Source of the DNA: Trissonchulus latispiculum | Lineage: Eukaryota > Nematoda > Enoplea > Enoplida > Ironidae | DNA: 64,000 bases | Assembly: GCA_030248195.1 (NCBI GenBank) | Contig: JASAND010030698.1 | Span: 1 to 64,000, forward strand | Reading direction: 5' to 3' | Shown here: piece by piece, positions 48,701 to 59,790 of the stretch | Layout: every line of letters begins with the position of its first letter | How positions within the stretch are numbered: the first letter of the stretch is position 1 | Notes under the pieces: model-generated | Told to the model about the DNA's origin: nothing | Database searches by the model: none | Seen by the model: the letters and a program-made list of their open reading frames with translations, nothing else | Position numbers and translations under genes: made by a program

Positions 48701-51700
48701 TGGTACCAAACAGGCCACCCACTTTTTTGGAGGGAGGGTCGTTTGTGGAGAGGGTCCTCCACCGCCCTTCCCTGTAGAAGAAGCCCAGCTAGAAAGAAAC
48801 GACTGAAAATGCGAATTTTGGCATAAAATTAGAAAAATTGTTTGGGGGAGGGTTAGGGGGCTGGAGGGGTCTCCAGAGGGCCCCCAAAAAAGTTGGGGAG
48901 GAGCCTCCCCATAGGTGTACCTTTGAGAAAAAGTTGGGGAGGAGGTAGCTGAGATTAGGGTGGGTTGGGTCAGCCGGTTTTGGGTGGGGTGGGGTCAGGG
49001 AAAATTGAATTTTGGGGGAGTGGTCAAATTTTTCTTCATTTCATTTCTTATTTCAAATTTAAGAAATATATTGTTAGTTTCATAAAAAAGCTCTCTTTAC
49101 AACCAAAATTTAGCATTTAATAGCAAAATAACATTTAATTTGAGTTTTTCCTAATGTTGAGCGAAATTTTTGAAAATTTTGGGGTCTTGGATGTTGCCAT
49201 TTGGGGGTGGATGTCTGCCTTCAAAATTCCGAGAGTGGGGTCAGGACTTGTCCATTTGGGGGAGGGGTTATCTCCGCCCCCGTATATTCACATATAGCCC
49301 CCCATCCTAGATCTCCGTTACACCTATGTTGTTGCCTAAGCTTCTAGGGTGCAAAGCTAGGTATATATTATATTAACGGTACGAGTGTGGCTATCTTCTA
49401 CCGTATGGAGTTCTTTCTTGAATGTTATGACTTTTGGATAAATTATTGTTAGATTTACCTTGCGTTCCGCTATTTTTCAATTTCTATTTTCAATTAGGAG
49501 GCAGTTTCATCCGAGAAAGCTGCGAAAGCGCGGCTCAAGACTATACCAACGGTCATAGAAAATGCGGTGTCATCTTTGGTACCTTTGACCTGTCGTGGGA
49601 AATTGGATGATTTAGAGAAGGATATTTTCAGTTTTCTGAAAGACCGTTATGTTGTGGGTGAAGAAGTCGACACAGTTTGTGATGGGGTGAAGTAGGTTTA
49701 ACCACATTGTATGATGGCGTCTTTATTTTATTTGTGTCAACATTACATCGATTTCACCTTTATCAAGCACCTGCCACCAGCTTATGTGTTCTGTTTTATC
49801 ATAGCATAGCTGGCTTTTAATTGTAATCGGGTCGCTATGAGTTCGGTTTTTTTTCTATTGTAGAAAATCACGAACCATACGTAGTTATATATATATAATT
49901 GGAAATCTGAAATCTGAAAGCGAAAACAGCAAAAGCTGTAATCTGAAACTATTAAAGCTAGAAGTTGTTTACACCATTTTTTGTTTACGAATCCGTAGGA
50001 TCCGCTAGTTTGTCTGAGTGTCTACGTTATGGTTTCTAGGCAAACCTGTAAGATTGTGAAGGTCAGCTATGAACCAGAAGGGGAGAAAACGGCCCATGTG
50101 AACGGTGTTGTGGAAGTGACTCTGGGTTCCTCGGATGAAGAAACTGAAGGGAATAGCTCAAGGTTTTTTGCAATTTTTATTCGTTTTCACATGGTGCTTT
50201 ACACTGTGATCAGTGAATTTTTTCATTTCAATTTCAAAGGCTCAGCTCAGCACTTGCCCTTAAAAAGTTCAGTTCATTTTTAATGTTATTTTATCCCTTG
50301 TGAATCTTTTAGCTGTTTAGTTAGGATTTCTAATTTGATTTTAGGACAACTTCTCAAGAAAAGAACTGCTCTGGTGGGCCTTCTCCTTCTTTCTTCAAAT
50401 ATTGTGTGGAACCGGTTCTGAAACGTTCCGGTGGAGTGACCGATTCTAGATGGCTTTCCTCTAACGAAATGTCGTACGTTTACAATGTGCTTACTGTCTA
50501 TATTTATCGCTGTGCTTTGATGTGTGAAACGGTGACTGAAGCCCACACAGAGATTGGAGGAATAGCGAATGAAAATTGAATGGATTAGCAATGATGCAGT
50601 TTTGTGTTTGCTGGATGTAAAATGCTTAGCCAAGTTTGTAATGTTCACCGAGGCATAGATTAGAACAGTTGATCCTTGAGAAATCTACAGGCAGCCGTAG
50701 GCAACTTTAATGCAAATGGAAATCTAATATAATAACTGTTTTCATTTATTTCTAGTCGTAAAAAGAGTGCTTTTCCTCGTCATACCTTGCGGATGTATTT
50801 GAAAGCCAGCTGTGAATTGGTTGCTCAGAAATATCGTCTCAAGGTGAGATATTATGTTGTTGTTGTTGGCTGAATAATTTAGCAACACAAAGCAATTTAT
50901 TGGGGGAGGTACTAGCAGTGGTACAGTAGTAGTAGACCAAACAGTAGTATTTTTTGAGAAAATTAAACATCTGAAACGCAAGGTACCCTAAATTGCATCG
51001 GTATTGTGTAAGTCAAAGGTTGCTTCGACTTTGCGTCACGCTGCCGGAGTATTTGCCATAAGTTCAGTGGAGCTTGTTTCTTACAATTTATGCATAATTA
51101 AAATTAATTTAATCTGATTGAGTTTTAGCAGCCTGCGAATGGCATTCACACGAAGCAGTTCTCATTCTCCCAATGCTTTCAAGGTCCGCCTCCAAAATTT
51201 CCTCATACTCCTTCTAAGAAGGACACTGAGCCCAGTAAGTTTATTTCATTTTTCTAATAGCTAGATTAAGGTGTATTTCTGTCTAGTTTGGTTAGTTTTG
51301 GTTATCTATTTACGTATTTACATTTTAAAATGTAAATTTTTCAAGATAAGCTTGAATGTAAACGAATTTTTTTGGTACGATGGACTGTGGGTGCAGTAAG
51401 AAAAGGCTGTCGTAGTGGTTTCACTCGCTATCACTCGATGGATATGTCAGTTACTCTTGCGGTCCAACCTTTAGCAGACTAAAAATGGCGATGGCAAAAA
51501 GCACTAGCATCCCTGCGTGGTGTTTTATGCATTTCAGGTAGACAGAGATCATTTGCCGCGAAAGAAGGCATTCTGAATCATGATAAACCATCAGCAGAGC
51601 ATGATAGAGCTCCTAGCTCTGACAAAAAGAAGCCTAAGAAGACCAAAACCGAAGCGAAGCTGTCAGCTGCGCAGGAGCTTGAACTAGAGCTTACTCGGAG

Positions 51701-54700
51701 AAGAAACGAAATGGAAGCTAAGGAAAAGGCACGTGCTTACTTATACAGTCTTCGTACATTATGCTCATTATTTGGTTGACATGGTTTTACTGGACTAGTA
51801 ATGGTATAAGCTTACAAGTTGTTACATTGTTTACTTACGAATATACGTATTTCGTTCTTATTTTTTAGGAAAAGGAAAGAATAAAGCAAGAAAAAGAGAG
51901 AATGAAGGAACGGAAGCGAGATGAACGAGCTAAACTGATTGAGTGGAAGAGGCCTAGAGATGATTTGGACTGTGACGATTTAAAGGTATTGCATGTTGGA
52001 ATCGATTGCAAAACTGGGCACTTTCAAAAGACGTTTTAGAAATGGCCTTGTCTTATAGGAAAAGAGAGGTTGTAAGAAATGTAACTTTGTGGTGTCATAT
52101 GTCAATTCTTCTAACTTGTTGATAACTAGGAAATTTGTGCTTTGTTTTGAATAACGTCTGCTATTTTTAGCCTCTTCCTGTTCTTTCTCCAATCTCGCTG
52201 CCAGACAGCATGAGTTCCGAATTCTTTGGTCGTTGTTTGGCCATTCTACAGTTTGTCCATTCTTTTGGTGACATGATTGGTCTGTCCGAAAATTTTCCAG
52301 ATGGACTGACACTGTGTAAAACTTGATTATTTCTTTCTATCTTGCTCTATATCAGTTAAAATGTGTTTTGAATTTTCTCTTTATTTTTGGATATTATTTT
52401 TTATCAGTTTGTACCTATTCTGCTAACGAATCAGTTTTTATTTTTAGCTAATTTGGTTGAATGCCTGTTGACGCAGAAATATGAAAATATTACTGACGTT
52501 TTTGTGACTTTTCTCAAAGGAGTGTTTCAGCTGCAGGAACAAGAAGACGGGGATGAAGGTATACTTTAAGATACTTTAAGATGAAGACAGCCATGGCTGA
52601 TCAGTTGTTGTTGAGTAGGTGGCGGTGAATTTTGCGTCGGAAGGTGGTGGGATCCATCTCCAAGGCAATGTCCCCAGGCAGGCTGTTCCAAAGGCGGGTA
52701 GCGAATGGGATGAAGCTATTGAGATGGCGGTTTGTATTGGACTTGGGTACCACTCTGGCCTGCTCGTGGCCAGTTCTGAGGTGCCGGCCGCGGGGGCGCA
52801 GTGGTGGCAGCAGAGCCGCACATCTGGCAGGTGCAGTACCGATAACGAGCTGATGATAGACTGAGAGGCCGGCAACCCGCCTCCGATGGGACATAGAGTC
52901 TAAGGCGGACTCAGGAGCTAACCGGGATGCCTTACGATCTAGGCAGTCGACAGCATCCAGTGCGTATCTGGGAGCATTAGTCCACAAGCAGCCGACGTAT
53001 TCGACTGCGGGACGAATAGCAGATTTATAAACATGGGCTCTAGCCGGCTCTAACAGCCAGCCAACAGAATGTCTCAGCATGCCCATAAGTTTGGCCCCAG
53101 TTTCCGCTTTGTTCAGAATATGTTCGGTCCATTTCAGGTCAGACGTGATCGTGGCGCCAAGCAGGTTTATTGCATCGACCTGCTCCAGCACGTCATCGCC
53201 CAGCCTGAGAGGTGGCAGATTTGCAGAGCGCTTGGACCTGCACACATGCATATCTTTACATTTAGATGGACTAAAGTTGATTTTCCAGGTCCTTCCCCAG
53301 TTCGAAATGTGGCGTAGATCAACGCTCAGCAGATCGGCCGCGACTAGACTGGCGGATTTCGCAAAAGGGACATAGACGGTGATAGTGTCCGCAAACATAA
53401 TGACCGGATTGATTAAGTCGTCAGCTAGGTCGTTGATGTAGATGAGGAATAGTAGCGGACCCAAGATGGAACCCTGGGGGACTCCAGCCAGCACAGGCAG
53501 ATAGGACGAAGAGTCTCCATCGACCCATACTGCCTTTAAGCTGTCATTCAGGTTGCTGCGTAGCCATGTCAGTAAGGGGACCTTGGATTCCACACCGAGC
53601 CAGCTTCCAAAGGAGACCGACCTTTATGCCAGACCATGTCGAAGGCTGCTTTGATGTCCAGGGCCACAATTCGGCCCTCGTTGCCAGTGTCCAGCGCATT
53701 AGTGAGCATCTGTGAGATCAGGAGAAGTGGGTGAAGAGTGGAACGGTGCTTCCGGAAGCCATATTGGTCTTCAGAAAGTAGAGAGTGAGCTTCCAGGAAT
53801 TTGTTCAGTTCGAAAGCGATGTACTCTCCATGACCTTCGATACAACTGGCAGCAGGGCAATTGGGCGATAGTTGTCAGGGCAAGTCCGGCTGCCCTTTTT
53901 ATACACAGGTATTATTTTGGCCGACTTCCAAGCAGTGGGGACAATACCGGTTTCCATAGACAGGTTGAACAGGTCTGATAGGTGTTTCGACAGTTCACGC
54001 CAGCACAGTTTCAACACGACCCCTGGGATGCCATCCAAGCCAGGCGATTTCGTAGTATCTAGGCCACGGAGAATCTTGGCCACCCGTCGGGGTCGGAACC
54101 GGAAGGTGTTGAAGGTGTGGTTGGGTTCTCGGGCCAGCTGAGGAACAGGCCTGTCTGGATCAGGGCACCTGGCTTTTTTGGCAAAACTGGAGTTCAGGGC
54201 TTCGGCTTTGGCGGCTGGGCTCACAAGCACAGTGTTGTTGGTTTCCAAAGGTCCCATGTTTGATTGAGGTTTACGCACAAGGACATCATTGACTAAATTC
54301 CACCATTTTCGTCCCTTGCAACCGTTGATTTTCTCGGCAACAGAGGATGCATGGGCACGCTTTTTCTGCCTCAGTAGGATGTTGTATCTGTTTCTAGCAT
54401 TTTTGTAGATGTCTCTCAGTTCAATGGTTGGGGTCCTTTTCCATCTGTCCCAAGCTATGTAGTTGTTTATGCTTCAGCGCTCTGTACAACTCCGCATCAA
54501 AGAAACCTTTGCTGCGTGACGGTGAGATGGTTTTGAGTGGGACAAAGAGGTCAATGGCCAGAAGGATCTCAGCAGCAAGGTTGGACCAAGCATTGTCACT
54601 AGAGCCGCTGACAACGACAGACCAGGGCCTGCCAGCCAGGAATGACCTCATTCCTAACCAGTCGGCGTTGTTATAGGATCTCACAAGTTTTGGCGGTCGC

Positions 54701-57700
54701 GCATTCAGTTCGTAGACATCTGCTAGCTTCACGGTGACCAGGCAGTGATCCGACGTGCCCAGTGGAGCACTGCAACCAACAAATGAAAAATCAGGCGAAT
54801 CAGTGAGGAAAAGGTCCAGTACAGACGCGTTTCTGGTGTGGCGGGTGGGGGCTGCGACGATTTGCTCCAGATTATTTACTAGTGCAAATGAACGGCATTT
54901 CAGTCCAGCACGATTAGTCACTTGACTGTAGCCGATCCAGTCGGCATGGTGTGAATTTAGGTCCCCGAAGACTGAGAACCGGGCACCAGGATATTGGAGT
55001 GCATATTCATCGATGTCCCTGTCAAGGGCATCGAAGATCTCAGTTCGGTTGTCCGGGGGGCGGTAGCAGAAGGCAAGGACATGCTGGTTCTGCCGGGTTC
55101 GCAGTTTGATCCATGAGTATTCAAATGTTTTAGAGTGGCATAAGATAGTCGCAGGCAGGCCTTCCCTTAAATAAATAAGATTTCCGCCACCCTGGCGGGT
55201 CCTGTCACGCCGTTCACTCACGTAGCCATGGATTCGATAGGAAGAGTCAGGAGTGGTTTTGGGGTTGATGAATGTTTCGTTTAGTGCAATGATGTCAGGG
55301 GGTTCCTTCGCACAGGAGACGTGATGGCGCAGTGAGTCAAAATTTGACTGAATTCCTCGAATGTTGGTAAACCAGACCGTGATATTGGAGACACTGGGCA
55401 GTTCTCTGGCGTCGTCAGCGAGGTCCATTGCAGCCAACACTGCTACAGACGCGGCTACGTCGTCGTCGTTGAAGCCGGAGAAGGGGGATGAGGAGGAGGA
55501 GTTAGGGTTGTCAGTACCATCTATTGCTAATCCCTGGTCAAGGGATTCAAGGGCTGCGATCGTAGTCTGAATGTCGTTGTCATCGAAACCAGAAAATGTT
55601 GAGGAGGAATCCTCAAGAATAGAGTTAAGAAAGTTTTCCATATGACATGGATACCAGGGGATAAAGAAAGGCATCGCGGAGCCGTTGCCCCTTCTGCGGC
55701 TACCGCTAACCAGCTACAGCAAACCGTTAGGGACCAGCCATCCCGGCTAGCCTTGCAACCTGATAGGCACGGCGAACACCCAGGTGATTTCCCTATCACC
55801 AGGTAGGAGACAGAGCATTAGGAGAATTTGAAAGATGCACAGCTGCACACACATGGGAAATGTTATGTAAGGCCCGGTATACTGAGCCAAGGGAAGAGGG
55901 GTATTGAAGGCGGATCCGGGGATCTATTTGAGGCACGGTCAAGGTTGTAATGGTTTGATATATTGAATATTTTGTGTTATTTATTGATTGGGGGTTGATT
56001 ATTTTTTTGTTTTATGATTTGGTTTGTAGAGTTTACTTCGTCTTTCCTTTAGCGGTTGCGTTATTTTTGATGTTGATTTCCGCCGTCTAATTTTTTTATA
56101 AGTTATTATTTTTGATTTTTTTTTTTTTTTAGTTTTGGTTTTTTTTTTGTTTTTTTTTTGTTTTGTTTTTTATTTCTTCATATATTTTTGAGACTATTTA
56201 TTCTACGTTGACGTTCTCTCGACGACGACACTTTCTCTACGACTGACGACTGTCGTCTAAACGACTAGAGGGGAGGATATATATATTTTAAATAGTATAA
56301 AAGAGGTATAGGACTGGAATTGGTCGGGGTGTATGGGGTAAAACATCACCACTTTCCTGCTATATTCGGGGGGAGGGGATTTTTTTTTTTAAGCGGGTCA
56401 GAAATTGTACTTTGTGACTTGCTATCAGAAGAGTCAGAAATTATGGTATCTATAAAGTAATAGATACCGATTAGTATCTGCTGATACAAGGAGTTAAATT
56501 GTGCTTCGGATAATTTTTTATTTATTGAAATGCAATACGTGTAATATCGGTTATGTGGGAGAAACTTCACAGAAATTACGAGTTAGAATAGGACAACATC
56601 GTAGGTCAGTTGAATCTAATAATCGAGGATGTAAATTTATTCTCCAGCACTTTCGTACATCTAAATGTAAATCTTTCAAAGTTCAAATTCTTGAGCAACT
56701 TTATGCCACGGGGGACGCTAAATTAGACAAGGAAAATAGATTAAAGCGGGAAGCTTTCTGGATCAGAGAGCTTAAAACTAAATATCCGTACGGCCTTAAT
56801 GAAGTTCTCAGGGGAGAAAAATTTGAGCAAGCGGTTTTCAGTAACTTTAATAAACGTTTTAAAGTGGGCAATAAACGCAGTAAAATTCGGGTTCTTAGAA
56901 AGATAACTGCTAATGCAGCTTTAGATCCTGCTAAATTTATGGAAGAGATACATAAGAGTTTTATTTCGTGTCCTGCAGAAAGTAGATTGCGCATTGTAAA
57001 TAAAATCTTCAGTTTAAATAATAGAGATGCTAAAGCTTTGTATTTGCATGTACTAAATAGAAACACTGTACATGCTGATGAAATTGTAAAAGATCTGCTT
57101 CGATACAAATTAGATAAAGTTGTAAACGTTCAGAATATTGGTAAAAAAGTAAAATCAAAACTTTTTATAAAATATTCCAGTAAATTATTTGACAAAATAA
57201 ATTTTGCAAAAATTTTTGCAAACAATAAAGTTCAAGGTTTTTGGCCTCCAGACGTAGATCTAAACAAATGTTTTCCTAAAGTAATTTATACTTACGACAA
57301 ACCTTTTTCTAGTCAAGTGTTCAACTACAAACAATTTGCTAGTACAGTTAATTTGGATGATGATGTTTCAGGTAATTGTGACTGTGCTAATTCAAAGTTC
57401 AAAGACAATTTTCACGGACATGTGGTTACGGGAGATTTAAATATAATCTCAGATACTAATTTACGAAGACTTTTTGAAAAGGGAACAAAATATCGCTTAC
57501 CTTCTAAAGGTAATTCCACGGAATTAGTTAAAGAAGTAGAATCTGCCATTTCCAAGTATCTGCAGAAAAATAAGTTCAAGGATAAGGATATATTCTATCC
57601 TTGGATACAATCAGTGGTCGGAGAAGTAGTACAGGAATTAGAAAATCATAACTTTTGTTTTGTAAAAGAAAAGCCTTTCAACTATCAAGAACTGGAAAGG

Positions 57701-59735
57701 TTAAAAAGACATTTCGTAATTACATCGGTTGACAAGGCGTCACAAAATTATGCTTTCATTTGTAAAACCTTGTATAGAAAAGTTTTAATTAATGAACTTG
57801 GATTAAATAATGCTAATGGTAACGACACTTATGAAGTTTCTGGTGAAAATAAGGAAACTATAATCAACAAGTTGTTGCAAAAATGTAACGATTTCGGTCA
57901 TAACATCGACTTTTCAGACAAAAAATTACCGTTCATTCAACTTCTGCCTAAATTTCATAAAAATCCTATAAAGTTTCGTACAATTGTTTCTAGTAGAGCT
58001 GCTGTAACCAATAGCTTATCTAAAGATATTGGTTATTCTTTAAAGACAATTTTAAAAAGAATGAAAGCATACAGCAGCACAATTGCTAGATGCAATGGAG
58101 GTTGTAATCCTTTTTGGATAATTGATAGCAGCAAACCTATAATTAATTGTTTGAGACAAATTTCTATGCAAAACAATGCAAAATCAGTCTATACTTTCGA
58201 TTTTTCTCAGTTATATACAAATTTACGTCACGATAAAATTATCGAGGCAATAAATGCAATAGCTAAAATTGCTTTTGGACACAACCAAAGAAAATTAAAT
58301 TTTGGTTTTAAATCCGCTTATTTCAGTGATAACACATCTAAGAGATACGTAGACTATGAAACCTTTTGTGAAATGTGTAAATGGTTGGTAGATAATGCAT
58401 ATTTTTGTGTAGGTGGGAAAGTGTTTCGACAAAAAGTAGGTATCCCGATGGGTACTAGTTGTGGACCTTTCTTGGCAAATCTTGTATTGTTTTATTACGA
58501 ATTCAAATTTATTAAACTTCTGACTAATCGAAACGATTATAAAACGCTTGAACTACTTAAATATGTTTTTCGATATATTGACGATATAACGGTTATAAAT
58601 GACGGCGGAATTTTTATAGAACTTTGGAAACTCATTTACCCATCGGATCTAGAACTGAACTTAGTAAATGAACATTTTTCATTAGCAGACGTTCTAGATA
58701 TAAAAATTAACATAGATAATGGAAAATTTATAACTTCGGTTTTTGATAAAAAAAGATTTTTCTCGTTTAATGCTGTTAGTTTGCCAGAAATAGAAAGCAA
58801 TATTTCCAAATTCTGCTGTTACAACGTTTTTGCTAATGAAATTATTAGAATCTCAAATTTGTGTAGTAATTCTGACGACTTTTTAAAAATTTCAACAGAA
58901 TTGTATCAAAAACTTATACAGAAGAAATATAAAGTTCGTAGTTTGAAACGCTACTTTTTGAAGTCATGTAAACACAAAAATTTTAATAATCTTTTAGACA
59001 TTTCACCATTAAATTCTTGGATACATATTTCTAAATAGACGTTTTGTTTACGTTGTATGTTGTCACAATTCTTGTATCATGTTTATATATATGTCAACTA
59101 ATTTTCACTAATTTGAGGCGACCGGCGGCGAAACTAATTTTGGCATATTTTTGGGGGGGACTTGGAAAAGTAATTAAAAAACTGGATTCCACACTCCTCC
59201 ACTGATGAGCCGCGGGTGTGAGAATTGAGTCTGGTAGAGGTCGCATGCACTACTACTAACATAGGAATTTTGATGTTTTACACGTCTACAAATGGATCGT
59301 TCATGAATTAGCATGAGAGTATATTTATGTATTTCTTTAATTCTTGGTCAGACTTCTATTTTGTGTTAATTTCATTCCAGACATAAATTCCGGAAAAGGA
59401 AAATAAAAAGTTGGTACGAAACTTAACTTATTCCTATAATTCATTGGATCAGTTCACATTGACGGAAGTCTTGCGTAGCCATATTCTTAGCAGCGGCTAC
59501 TTTGCTGGTCGAGCTGTGGTGGTTTGGCGATATCAGCAACGCGGTGGCTACAGAACCTGGGACGATCCTGCTTTCCAGTTTCGCCTGGACAATGCCGATT
59601 TATTGCATCGGCTCCAAACGCATGATCTGATAGAACTTTCCGCCGGTATGTAGCGTGAGTTCTTAGACAGCATTGGCAGCACCATACATGACATAAATAC
59701 CGGATACATGAACTCCTAGAAAACACCTATCTTGT

Positions 59736-59790
<55 letters not shown>

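Larger units (their letters stand above)
52563..55860 (-). mobile_element. GC-richer LINE (CR1/Jockey-like), degenerate
   Basis: A minus-strand element in BAZ1A intron 11: endonuclease, then reverse transcriptase with frameshifts, ending in a short tandem tail (CTTAAAGTAT twice). It is clearly GC-richer than surrounding sequence, which may indicate a different origin or age. Its 5' boundary is uncertain (about 55800-55860). Confidence 0.85.
56296..59255 (+). mobile_element. Penelope-like element with N-terminal GIY-YIG (Naiad-like)
   Basis: One long frame carries a GIY-YIG endonuclease before the reverse transcriptase, the reverse of canonical Penelope elements and the order described for the Naiad/Chlamys clade. 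The 3' UTR ends in a stem-loop block (about 59187-59255) shared with the deleted copy at 23660-24065. It lies in BAZ1A intron 11, same strand as the gene. The exact 5' end is unknown. Confidence 0.88.

Noticed and set aside
46495..49325. Single large hAT element bounded by CATAGGTGTA and TACACCTATG
   Set aside because: Flanking 8-bp sequences do not match, so the boundaries are not supported.
56701..57108. 135-codon minus-strand frame
   Set aside because: Shadow of the Penelope-like coding sequence; no motif.
59187..59255. Hammerhead ribozyme suggested by CTGATGAG in the Penelope-like 3' end
   Set aside because: The required GAAA and flanking stems are absent on either strand; the sequence folds better as a single stem-loop.
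59381..59398. Exon 12 start at the good acceptor TTCATTCCAG
   Set aside because: All three phases meet a stop before or without entering the WHIM1 frame.
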